DNA from: Thalassotalea_A litorea | GTDB lineage: Bacteria; Pseudomonadota; Gammaproteobacteria; Enterobacterales; Alteromonadaceae | Assembly: GCF_043642205.1 (NCBI RefSeq) | Contig: NZ_JBHZSG010000015.1 | Coordinates: 8,009 to 72,008, forward strand | Reading direction: 5' to 3' | DNA length: 64,000 nt | Part shown: positions 18,427 through 26,962 of the stretch, one piece after another | Numbering within the stretch: position 1 is the first letter of the stretch | Layout of the letters: every line of letters starts with the position of its first letter | The notes under the pieces: model-generated | What the model was told of the DNA's origin: nothing | The model's database searches: none | Seen by the model: the letters and a program-made list of their open reading frames with translations, nothing else | Translations under genes and position numbers: made by a program

Positions 18427-19449
18427 ATGCACCCATTGCTAAATCAACTTCTGCGCCCCTGGCGAATGCTAAAGCATGGTACTCAGTTGGTTGTTTATGG
18501 CGCTAAAGCAACGTTTTTTGGGCGCCAGCTAACGTTATCTCAAGACAAGCTCCAACACATCAATGATGGAGACCTACTGCTGTTTGCAACGCTTCGTAAT
18601 GAAGCGCATCGGATGGAGTATTTTCTCGAATATTACCGTAATCTCGGTATTAATCACTTCATTCTGGTTGATAATGGTTCGGATGATGGCTTTAGTTATT
18701 GGATTAAGGAGCATGAGGATGTGTCAGTCTTTTACACAACACATTCTTATAAAGCCTCCAACTTTGGCATGCATTGGCTTAATTATTTACTGCGCCACTA
18801 TGGTTCGAACCATTGGTGTATGACATGCGATCCCGATGAATTTTTAGTGTTTCCCAAACAAGAAGATCTGAGCTTACAGCAGCTGTGTCAGTACCTCGAG
18901 CAAACGCATCGGCCCAGTTTTTATACCAATATGGTGGATATGTATGGCAAAGGGGCGTTACGAGAATGTATATACAAACCGGGAACCGACCCGCTGCTAA
19001 GTCATCCTTATTTTGATCGCAGCGGCTATTTTTACCATGAAAATAAACCCTATACCTCCATATGGGCGCAAGGGGGGGTTCGGCTCAGAACCTTGTTTAA
19101 GAACAATCCCGTGCAAGCACCTGCCTTGAACAAAACGCCGCTGATCAAGTGGAAATGGTATTATGCCTATATATCCTCGATGCATATGGCGATCCCACGT
19201 AAATTAAACAAAGGCTACCAACAAGGTCTTACAGGTGCCTTGCTGCACTTTAAATTTATTGCTGATTTTGAGGAAAAAATTATCGAAGAAATGGAACGCA
19301 AAGAGCACTATGGTGATTCGCTAGAGTACAAAAAATATCAGGATTTTTTGCAAAATTCGATGCACTTTGAACCTGGGGTATCGATCAAATATCAAGGATG
19401 GAAACAACTTCAGCAACTAGGCCTTATCGTTAATCAGGAGTTAAACTGA
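18427..19449 (+). CDS. family-2-like glycosyltransferase (Glyco_tranf_2_4 type)
   Basis: 340 residues. LLLFATLRNEAHRMEYFLEY (about 51-70) then NHFILVDNGSDDG match the N-terminal nucleotide-binding half of this GT family, with a DxD-type metal site in TCDPDEFLVF (about 136-145). It is clearly paralogous to the gene at 20995: both share YYAY-SSMH, GALLHFKF and a common order of motifs. No membrane segment is evident, so it should act in the cytoplasm on the growing polymer. Starts 11 bp after the sulfotransferase and is joined by a one-base overlap to the next gene. Confidence 0.78.
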   Translation: MHPLLNQLLRPWRMLKHGTQLVVYGAKATFFGRQLTLSQDKLQHINDGDLLLFATLRNEAHRMEYFLEYYRNLGINHFILVDNGSDDGFSYWIKEHEDVSVFYTTHSYKASNFGMHWLNYLLRHYGSNHWCMTCDPDEFLVFPKQEDLSLQQLCQYLEQTHRPSFYTNMVDMYGKGALRECIYKPGTDPLLSHPYFDRSGYFYHENKPYTSIWAQGGVRLRTLFKNNPVQAPALNKTPLIKWKWYYAYISSMHMAIPRKLNKGYQQGLTGALLHFKFIADFEEKIIEEMERKEHYGDSLEYKKYQDFLQNSMHFEPGVSIKYQGWKQLQQLGLIVNQELN

Positions 19450-20984
19450 TGCGTCTTGCCTATGCCATTCTCGCCCATGAACCATTCGAGCAAATTCGAC
19501 CTCTATTACAATGCCTGACCGATAATGGCGATATCATTGCTTTGCATTATGATCTTGCCACCCAGCATCGGCACGATATAGAGCTTATCAAATGCCATTT
19601 TCCCAATGTCATTCTGGCATCCCAAGTCGCGGTTGAGTGGGGCGAGTCGTCAATCGTTATGGCGACGTTAAATTGTCTTAAGGCGTTGCTCCACCGCGAT
19701 GAGCAAGCGGACTACGTTACCTTGCTAAGTGGAAGCTGTTTTCCCGTCAAATCGAGTACGCATCTGGCAAACTACCTTGCACAATCGCCTGGGTGTGAAT
19801 ACATTGAAGCCGTCAACGTTGAGCATCATCGCTGGATCACCGAGGGGATCCAGCAACAGAGGTGGGAATTGCCCCATTGGTGCAACTGGCGCAAACACCC
19901 AAAACTGTTTTCATGGTCGATAAAGTTGTTGACGCTGCTTGGCGTTAAACGAAAATTCCCCCTCGACTTCCCGGTGCATATGGGTTCACAGTGGTGGACC
20001 TTAAGTTGGTTGATGGTCACGAAAGTCGTTGCCCTGTGTGAGCAACAACCAAGATTGCTCAGTTTTTTAACAAAAACCTGGATCCCCGATGAGTTCTTTT
20101 TTCAGACCTTAGTCGCTTATTTAATCGATAACAAATCTCAGATAAAACCGCCGTTAATGAATTACCAGTTTAACTGCAAAGGTATTCCAAAAATTTTTTC
20201 GTTAAACGATATTCATCAGTTGCAGGCATTACCTGACAATAAATGCTTTACCCGGAAAATTCAAAGCAGGGATCTCAAATTTGTATCCTTACTCAGCGGT
20301 GTATACTTAAACAAGGCTCAGCTCCCGACGGAGGTCAATATCATCGACTATGGGAAAATACCTGATAATTTGCGTTGGTATAAACGCAGTTGCCTGTTTG
20401 ATGAAGACTTGGATCAATTACCAGTCCCATGCTCGATCATAATCTGGCACAAAGGCAGTGAAAAAAGTACTAGCTTGCTCGCGGAAAAACTGACAGAGCA
20501 TCTCGTTGAAACGGGGGTTTATGGTAATCTTTTTGCTCAGGAGCGAATTGATTATGGGTCACAGAAGCCGCTTGTCGGTTATCAACCTGATGATACGCGG
20601 CTGCGTGACTATGATAGGTTAGAGTTTATTCAGCAACTATGTCTGCAGCATCCCAAAGGCGTGGTCTTCTTTTATCAATTTTGTGCTGAAGATGAGCTGT
20701 TGAAAGTGCTCAGCAGTGCCCGTCAGGTACAGATGCTGGAAGTGTTTGATATGTCTGTTTGTCAGGCATCGCAATTGCATTTGCTGGCATTGGAGCAACA
20801 AGCCAGCTGGAAAAGCAACTCTGTACCGCAGTTCACGGTGGAAAATACCTCACGGATCTGCGCCTGCATATCTGCTCATCAGCAACGATCGCCGTTTCAT
20901 CAGGCGTTAATGAATTCCTGCCATCCAGACAATCAACCGGCATATAATCTTCTCCTGGATGGAGAGCGCAATCAGTCTCCTTAA
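19449..20984 (+). CDS. GT14-like (core-2/I-branching) glycosyltransferase with extra C-terminal domain
   Basis: 511 residues. The N-terminal 260 residues resemble beta-1,6-N-acetylglucosaminyltransferases (family GT14): RLAYAILAHEPFEQI, VEWGESSIVMATLNCLKALL, YVTLLSGSCFPVKS, HMGSQWWTLSW and a WIPDEFFFQTLV acid site. From about residue 300 a second region follows (CSIIIWHKGSEKSTSLLAEKL and on), which I do not recognise; it is somewhat reminiscent of nucleotide-dependent transferase folds. It may be bifunctional. Embedded between two paralogous glycosyltransferases. Confidence 0.7.
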   Translation: MRLAYAILAHEPFEQIRPLLQCLTDNGDIIALHYDLATQHRHDIELIKCHFPNVILASQVAVEWGESSIVMATLNCLKALLHRDEQADYVTLLSGSCFPVKSSTHLANYLAQSPGCEYIEAVNVEHHRWITEGIQQQRWELPHWCNWRKHPKLFSWSIKLLTLLGVKRKFPLDFPVHMGSQWWTLSWLMVTKVVALCEQQPRLLSFLTKTWIPDEFFFQTLVAYLIDNKSQIKPPLMNYQFNCKGIPKIFSLNDIHQLQALPDNKCFTRKIQSRDLKFVSLLSGVYLNKAQLPTEVNIIDYGKIPDNLRWYKRSCLFDEDLDQLPVPCSIIIWHKGSEKSTSLLAEKLTEHLVETGVYGNLFAQERIDYGSQKPLVGYQPDDTRLRDYDRLEFIQQLCLQHPKGVVFFYQFCAEDELLKVLSSARQVQMLEVFDMSVCQASQLHLLALEQQASWKSNSVPQFTVENTSRICACISAHQQRSPFHQALMNSCHPDNQPAYNLLLDGERNQSP

Positions 20985-20994
20985 GGGGTAAGCC

Positions 20995-22146
20995 ATGAAT
21001 CGCTTTTTTACCCGGTTGTTAAGTTTCCTTTTTGCCCCTCGTGCCTTGTTTGAGCAGGTTTTTGCGTTGTATCTTGCGGCTCGTTTCGAAAAACAGCTGA
21101 CCCTTAAGCAAGATAATCTCGATGCCATTAATAAAGATGACATTCTGTTATTTGCCACGCTCTATAATGAAGCGCATTTGCTCCCGCAATTTCTCGATCA
21201 TTATCGCAAGCTGGGGGTGAATCACTTTATTTTCATTGATAATAATTCCACGGACCAAGGAGCTGCATTCGTCGCGATGGACTATGATGCCAGCGTTTTC
21301 CATACCCCTGACAGTTATAAAACTGCCAATTTTGGTATGCATTGGGTTAATGCCTTATTGCGGCGCTATGGCAGTAATCACTGGTGTCTAGTGTGTGATA
21401 TCGATGAACATCTGATTTTTCACCATGAAACAGCCGCAGGCGAAACTATACAGGGGCATGATTCACCGTTAGGCAACCTTTGTCAGCGTCTGGAGCAACA
21501 GCAGCAGCAAGCGTTTTACACGATGATGTTGGACATGTATCCAAAACAAGATAATCAGCAACTCGCGGCTGACAAAGCAGAGGATAAGCTTACCTCTTTG
21601 CTTGATATTTGCCCTTATTTTGACAAGACAAATTACCAGTTCAACTACAACAAAAAATATTCATCACAAATGATACGTGGTGGTGTCAGGCAGCGACTGC
21701 TCTATCAGAAAACCCCTAATAAGGCACCAGCTTTACAGAAGATCCCTTTGGTTAAATGGCGTCCTTATTATGCCTACTTGTCTTCGATGCACACCATTAG
21801 CCCGCGTCGATTGAACACTTGTTATCGCCAACCTGAAACCGGCGCATTGTTGCACTTCAAATTTTCGCCCGGATATATAACCAAAGTCATTCAGGAACAA
21901 ACCCGACGCCAACACTATGACAACTCCAGTGAGTATTCTCGTTATCAGCAACTGCTATCTACTTCTGCGTTTTACAATGAAGCGCTATCCGTTGCCTATC
22001 GCTCTCCGCAACAATTAATGACTCTGGGCTTTATTAAATGCCAGCAAGGCTCAGATGTTCCTACGGTCAATTATTTAAGTCGTGAAGATAGATTTGCTTC
22101 CTGTGCGGACAAGGATGGTAAAACTAAGGCGATGAAAAATGGTTGA
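20995..22146 (+). CDS. family-2-like glycosyltransferase, paralogue of the 18427 gene
   Basis: 383 residues. ILLFATLYNEAHLLPQFLDH, NHFIFIDNNSTDQG, NFGMHWVNALLRRYGSNHWC and CDIDEHLIF align in order with the gene at 18427, and both end with the GALLHFKF block, so they arose by duplication. The DxD equivalent is DID. Its 3' end overlaps the next start by 8 bp. Likely adds a different residue or linkage of the same type to the exported polysaccharide. Confidence 0.77.
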   Translation: MNRFFTRLLSFLFAPRALFEQVFALYLAARFEKQLTLKQDNLDAINKDDILLFATLYNEAHLLPQFLDHYRKLGVNHFIFIDNNSTDQGAAFVAMDYDASVFHTPDSYKTANFGMHWVNALLRRYGSNHWCLVCDIDEHLIFHHETAAGETIQGHDSPLGNLCQRLEQQQQQAFYTMMLDMYPKQDNQQLAADKAEDKLTSLLDICPYFDKTNYQFNYNKKYSSQMIRGGVRQRLLYQKTPNKAPALQKIPLVKWRPYYAYLSSMHTISPRRLNTCYRQPETGALLHFKFSPGYITKVIQEQTRRQHYDNSSEYSRYQQLLSTSAFYNEALSVAYRSPQQLMTLGFIKCQQGSDVPTVNYLSREDRFASCADKDGKTKAMKNG

Positions 22147-23134
22147 GCCGCTAAATGCAATGTCAGCTAATGGCGGCGAATCGGTGGATAGGGCTGCTGC
22201 ACTTAACGCAAAAGTACCCAAGGTCAGTGTGATCATGCCTGTCTATAATGCCGGTGCCTATTTATATGATTCGGTTTCCAGTATTTTGCAACAAACGTTT
22301 CAGGACTTCGAGTTACTGATCCTTGATGATGGCTCTACCGATAACAGTGCAGAAATATTACTGGAATTTGCTGCCAGTGATCCGCGAGTTCGGGTATTTC
22401 TCAGGGCTAACCATGGATTGATTGCATCGCTCAATTATCTAGTAAATAAAGCCCGCGCGAATTTGATTGCCAGAATGGACGCGGACGATATCAGCGTGCC
22501 GACTCGCATTGAGCGTCAGGTTCGATTTTTCAAAGGGCACCCGGATATTGCTATCCTTGGCACTGGATACGAGTATATTGATCGACAGGGAAATCGTTTG
22601 GGCGAACGCAAAACCCAGACAGAGCACGAAGATATCGTTGCGAGTTTTTTCTTTGGCAATGCCATTGCTCACCCGTCGGTTATGTTTCATCGAAACCGTT
22701 TACCCAAGGGCTGGCTCTATGATAACACTTTTGAAGGGGCGGAAGATCTCGCATTGTGGCTGGTATTAAGTGACGATGTAAAATTGGCAAATTTGCCAGA
22801 GCCCTTATTGCGATATCGAATCAGTGGACAGTCAGAATCCGATACTAAACATACCTTACAACAGCAAAATGCTTGTCGCGCCATTTATCTCAATACACAT
22901 CTTTGTCGGCATAAAAATGGCGAATCAATTAGCCGGGCCATCTATAATCGCCGCGGCGGAATCGTTCAGTATCCGCGATTCTTATATGCCTGTATCCAGT
23001 TAATGATAAGCAATGCTACCTCAGGTAATGTTCCGGTATGGCCCTTATTCAAAAGAACCATGATGGCGCAATTAACATTTTTCAAACGCTCGTTGCGTCA
23101 GCTACCTAAATTAGAGGAAACGCCAGTTGAATAG
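22139..23134 (+). CDS. family 2 glycosyltransferase
   Basis: 331 residues. Classic GT2 (GT-A) N-terminus: VSVIMPVYNAGAYLYDSVSS, LLILDDGSTDNSAEIL and the metal-binding ARMDADDIS, followed by IAHPSVMFHR and GAEDLALWLVL with the likely catalytic acid region. The first 28 residues are a low-complexity leader before the domain, and an internal start is possible. Overlaps both neighbours by 8 bp. Confidence 0.85.
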   Translation: MVEPLNAMSANGGESVDRAAALNAKVPKVSVIMPVYNAGAYLYDSVSSILQQTFQDFELLILDDGSTDNSAEILLEFAASDPRVRVFLRANHGLIASLNYLVNKARANLIARMDADDISVPTRIERQVRFFKGHPDIAILGTGYEYIDRQGNRLGERKTQTEHEDIVASFFFGNAIAHPSVMFHRNRLPKGWLYDNTFEGAEDLALWLVLSDDVKLANLPEPLLRYRISGQSESDTKHTLQQQNACRAIYLNTHLCRHKNGESISRAIYNRRGGIVQYPRFLYACIQLMISNATSGNVPVWPLFKRTMMAQLTFFKRSLRQLPKLEETPVE

Positions 23135-23933
23135 GACGAACGCTAAGCCACCATTGATTACATTAGGATTTTCGACCATGACCGGGCGAATGTCGAGTCT
23201 TATCAGTATGCTTGAAGTGTTAGGTGAAACCCCTGGGGTCGAAATTCTTGTCGTGATCCAGGGGGAGGAAGAATCGTTTCCTGCTGCTTTGGATTTCGTC
23301 ACCAGAATTTTTGATCCCATAACCGGGTTAAGCCACAGCCGAAACCTGGTAATTGAAAATAGCAGCGGTAATTACATCTGGTTTCTCGATGACGATGTGG
23401 TTATAACTCAACACAACCTCGACTGTCTGTTAAACGCCCTGGCAGCAGAGCCGCGTTCACAAGTGTACCGAGCGCAGATAGGCTGTATTGAAAATCGTGA
23501 CAAATCTTATAAAACATACGCAACTAATAAAATCTTAAGTCGTTTGCAATTGCTTCAGGTCAGTTCAATCGAATTGATTGTAGAGCGCCAATTTATTCTC
23601 GAACACCACATTCGCTTTAATGAAAAACTCGGTCTGGGCACATCATTTCCTGCCACTGAGGAAGTGAATTTTTTGCTGGATATCGTCGAACTTGAAGGGC
23701 AGGTAATCAACCTTAATCATAGGCTTGTTTATCATACCTGTTGTGAACAAGGCAGATTGCTTGCCTGTGACGGTATTTTCACCGCTCGTGGTGCTACGGC
23801 TTCAAGATACGGGCCTCTGGGACCTCTGTTATTGTTGCGCTGGGGAGGGCGATATTTTCTCCGGTATCGGCAATTAAGTTATGTGAAGAGTCTTATCCAG
23901 GGCTATTATCAAGGGTATACAAGATTAACTTAG
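23127..23933 (+). CDS. putative family 2 glycosyltransferase
   Basis: 268 residues starting at TTG, which overlaps the previous stop and has AGAGGA 9 nt upstream; no ATG is available before residue 19. ITLGFSTMTGRMSSLISML, a GLSHSRNLVIENSSGNYIWF block and FLDDDVV form the nucleotide/metal site of a GT-A fold. It lacks the standard S-V-I-x-x-x-N opening, so it is a divergent member. Last gene of the uninterrupted overlapping run; a 138-bp gap follows. Confidence 0.68.
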   Translation: MNRTNAKPPLITLGFSTMTGRMSSLISMLEVLGETPGVEILVVIQGEEESFPAALDFVTRIFDPITGLSHSRNLVIENSSGNYIWFLDDDVVITQHNLDCLLNALAAEPRSQVYRAQIGCIENRDKSYKTYATNKILSRLQLLQVSSIELIVERQFILEHHIRFNEKLGLGTSFPATEEVNFLLDIVELEGQVINLNHRLVYHTCCEQGRLLACDGIFTARGATASRYGPLGPLLLLRWGGRYFLRYRQLSYVKSLIQGYYQGYTRLT

Positions 23934-24071
23934 GCGGGTAAACATCGGATTTTTGATCTGGTTAAGAAGGGATGCCGCAACCATCAAGCCCGGATATGGA
24001 GGTATAGACGGGCAGACACATATTCGATTTATCTGTCATAGTGTTTAGCAAGAGTGATATAGCAGAGCAAT

Positions 24072-24833
24072 ATGACTGAGAAATTTGATAAAGTTTCGAT
24101 TATAATGTCGACCTTCAATTCATTGGCGTATGTCGGTGAAGCGATAGAAAGTGTGCTGACGCAATCTTATCCAAATTGGGAATTACTGATAACCGACGAC
24201 GCATCGACAGACAATACCTGGCAGCTACTGACTTTTTATGCTCAACGATATGATAATATTCATATTTTTCTCAATGAGCAGAACCTTGGAGCGGCCTTGT
24301 CACGAAATCGTGGTATTGACCAGTCAAGTGGCCGCTACCTGGCATTTCTTGATGCTGATGATAGTTGGCAAAAAGACAAGCTCATGGAGCAGGTCGCATT
24401 TATGCGTCGCCATCAAATTCCACTAACCTGTACGAGTTATCAAGTGGTGGATGAACAAGGCAACAATCTTGGATTGGTGGATCGATTACCGCGAGGAGAG
24501 ATTGGTTATGATGACCTGTTGAAAAAGCGCGTGACATTTGGTTGCTCTACCGTGGTTGTGGATAAGAACAAAACCGGTTATTTTTTGATGCCGGATTTAC
24601 GTACGGGTCAGGATTATGCGACTTGGTTGAACATTATCAAACGCGTCGGATACGCGTATCATTACCCGCAACCGTTAACAAATTACCGAATTACGCCGGG
24701 TTCCATTTCGCGTAATAAGCTGAACAAAGCACAGCGTCAATGGCAAATTTATCGCCAACAGGAGCAGCTTGGCATCATGCGTTCGATGATTTGTTTTATC
24801 CACTATGCCTACAGGGCGACGTTTCGCAGCTAG
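24072..24833 (+). CDS. family 2 glycosyltransferase
   Basis: 253 residues, WcaA-like GT2. VSIIMSTFNSLAYVGEAIES, LLITDDASTDNTWQLL and AFLDADDSWQKDKL are the canonical GT-A motifs; a TGQDYATWLNIIK acid region and NYRITPGSISRNK close the domain. No membrane segment. Sixth and last glycosyltransferase of the polysaccharide locus. Confidence 0.85.
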   Translation: MTEKFDKVSIIMSTFNSLAYVGEAIESVLTQSYPNWELLITDDASTDNTWQLLTFYAQRYDNIHIFLNEQNLGAALSRNRGIDQSSGRYLAFLDADDSWQKDKLMEQVAFMRRHQIPLTCTSYQVVDEQGNNLGLVDRLPRGEIGYDDLLKKRVTFGCSTVVVDKNKTGYFLMPDLRTGQDYATWLNIIKRVGYAYHYPQPLTNYRITPGSISRNKLNKAQRQWQIYRQQEQLGIMRSMICFIHYAYRATFRS

Positions 24834-24906
24834 TCATTCCGGGTGAAGATGTAAAAAATTAAGGTGTTTACACCAAGATTCATGATATTTAAAGGGAATA
24901 AAAACA

Positions 24907-25863
24907 ATGCATTATGATGTGTTCAATGGTGATGCCGACGGTATCCTGGCGTTATTACAATTGCGCCTGGCAGAGCCTAAAGACTCGACTCTAATCACGG
25001 GTGTTAAACGTGATATCTCACTGCTTAAACAAGTTGATCCAGCCAAAGCAACATCCGTAACGGTTCTGGATGTGTCCATGGAAAAGAATATCGATGCGCT
25101 ACAACCATTGCTTGATAAGCAAATACCGGTGTTTTATGTGGATCATCATCGAGCGGGAGACATCCCCGAAAGCCCGTTTCTAAAAACTATGGTGAACACC
25201 TCGGCTGAGGTTTGTACCAGTTTACTGGTCAATGATCATTTGCAGGGCAAATATTACCTTTGGGCTATTGCAGCGGCCTTTGGTGATAACTTACAGGCAA
25301 CGGCGCATCGCCATGCACAGCGACTCGGTTTGTCCTCAGCACTGACGAAACAGCTTGAACAGTTAGGTGTTTATATCAACTATAACGGTTATGGACGCAG
25401 CGTTGAAGATCTACATTTTCATCCTGCAGCCTTGTTTGAGGAACTGCTAAATTTTGCAAGCCCGGAGCCTTTATTTGCCAACCAAGGTTCGTTATTTTAT
25501 CAACTGCAACAGGCATATAATGATGATATGGCTAAAGCGTCGTCGGCTGAAATATTATTTGATGTCGATCATTGTAAAGTGGTATGTCTTGAAGATGCGG
25601 CATGGTCGAGAAGGGTAAGTGGCGTTTTTGGCAATGATTTGGCAAATCAGATGCCGGATAAAGCGCACGCGGTGTTTACCCGAAATGTCGATGCCAGCTA
25701 TACGGTTTCGGTGCGGGCTCCGCTGAGCAATAAACAAGGTGCCGATGAAATTTGTGTACAATTTCCAACGGGTGGTGGACGAGCAGGTGCCGCTGGTGTC
25801 AATGCTTTACCTGAATCTCAAGTTCAGCAGTTTATTCAGGTTTTTTCAGAATACTATAAATAA
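24907..25863 (+). CDS. DHH-family phosphoesterase
   Basis: 318 residues. Motifs of the DHH superfamily appear in order: NGDADGI (7-13), VTVLDVS (about 56-62), VDHHRAGD (about 79-86), and a C-terminal DHHA1-like GGGRAGAAGVNALP. The metal-binding Asp and His residues are present, so it should be an active Mn-dependent phosphoesterase. The substrate (nanoRNA, cyclic dinucleotide or other) cannot be told; it is not a RecJ because the length and extra domains do not fit. It lies between the glycan locus and galE. Confidence 0.75.
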   Translation: MHYDVFNGDADGILALLQLRLAEPKDSTLITGVKRDISLLKQVDPAKATSVTVLDVSMEKNIDALQPLLDKQIPVFYVDHHRAGDIPESPFLKTMVNTSAEVCTSLLVNDHLQGKYYLWAIAAAFGDNLQATAHRHAQRLGLSSALTKQLEQLGVYINYNGYGRSVEDLHFHPAALFEELLNFASPEPLFANQGSLFYQLQQAYNDDMAKASSAEILFDVDHCKVVCLEDAAWSRRVSGVFGNDLANQMPDKAHAVFTRNVDASYTVSVRAPLSNKQGADEICVQFPTGGGRAGAAGVNALPESQVQQFIQVFSEYYK

Positions 25864-25883
25864 TATCGAAAGAAGGAAGGGAA

Positions 25884-26894
25884 ATGAGTTTACTAATTAC
25901 CGGTGGTACGGGCTATATTGGCAGTCATACCGTGGTCGAGTTAATTAACGCTAATCGCGATGTTGTCATTGTTGACAATCTGAGCAATTCATCCACGTTA
26001 GTGCTTGATCGGATTGAACAAATCAGTGGTGTGAAACCGACGTTTATCAAAGCCGATATCTGTGATGAAGCAGCAATGCGTCAGATTTTTACTGACCATG
26101 ATATTGATGGTGTCATTCATTTTGCCGGTCTCAAAGCGGTAGGAGAATCCAATGAAATTCCTCTTTCCTATTATCAGAATAACGTAGCTGGAACCTTAGT
26201 TTTACTACAGGTTATGGCCGAGTTTAACGTCAAGAATATGGTGTTTAGCTCCTCCGCGACCGTTTACGGTGAGCACAATGTATCACCATTGTTGGAAACC
26301 ATGCCAACTTCTGCAACCAATCCTTATGGTCAGACTAAGCTAATGATCGAACATATTTTGTTTGATTTGGCAAAAAGTGACCCTCAGTGGTCGATTATCT
26401 CATTGCGCTATTTCAATCCAATTGGAGCCCATGAAAGCGGCTTGATTGGCGAAAACCCAAATGGCATCCCGAATAATTTGTTGCCTTATGTTGCTCAGGT
26501 TGCCGTTGGACGTCTTAAGCAATTGCAGGTGTTTGGCGATGATTACGATACGATAGATGGCACTGGCGTGCGCGATTATATCCACGTAGTTGATTTGGCC
26601 TTAGGTCATCTCAAAGCGGTTGAAGCCTTAGCTAAAAACCCGGGCTGTACAGCAATTAATTTAGGGACAGGTAACGGAACTTCGGTATTACAGATTGTTG
26701 AGCAATTTAAAGCGATATCTGGTGTTGATATTCCTTATCAAATCGTTACTCGTCGCCCGGGGGATATTGCCACAGTATTTGCGAACGCTAACCTGGCGGC
26801 TGAAAAGCTTGAATGGCAAGCGGAACGCGGTTTGAAAGAAATGATTGCCGATACCTGGAACTGGCAATCCAAAAATCCAAATGGCTTCGAATAA
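25884..26894 (+). CDS. galE: UDP-glucose 4-epimerase
   Basis: 336 residues, the normal GalE length. N-terminal NAD-binding GGTGYIGSHT, FSSSATVYG with the catalytic Ser/Thr, and the catalytic pair Y-x3-K in NPYGQTKLMIE are visible; RYFNPIGAH and NLGTGNGTSVL complete the extended SDR fold. It interconverts UDP-glucose and UDP-galactose and can feed the glycosyltransferases upstream. Preceded by GAAGGAAGGGAA as ribosome site and followed by a strong terminator. Confidence 0.95.
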   Translation: MSLLITGGTGYIGSHTVVELINANRDVVIVDNLSNSSTLVLDRIEQISGVKPTFIKADICDEAAMRQIFTDHDIDGVIHFAGLKAVGESNEIPLSYYQNNVAGTLVLLQVMAEFNVKNMVFSSSATVYGEHNVSPLLETMPTSATNPYGQTKLMIEHILFDLAKSDPQWSIISLRYFNPIGAHESGLIGENPNGIPNNLLPYVAQVAVGRLKQLQVFGDDYDTIDGTGVRDYIHVVDLALGHLKAVEALAKNPGCTAINLGTGNGTSVLQIVEQFKAISGVDIPYQIVTRRPGDIATVFANANLAAEKLEWQAERGLKEMIADTWNWQSKNPNGFE

Positions 26895-26908
26895 GATGGA
26901 TACAAAAT

Positions 26909-26934
26909 AAAGGGGCCTTTTGGCCCCTTTTTTA
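26909..26934. terminator. bidirectional rho-independent terminator
   Basis: Stem aggggcc/ggcccct flanked by A and T runs on either side. It lies between convergent galE and putP and can serve both. Confidence 0.88.
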
Positions 26935-26962
26935 TCGCATGAATTTTCTGTTGGTTATTGTT

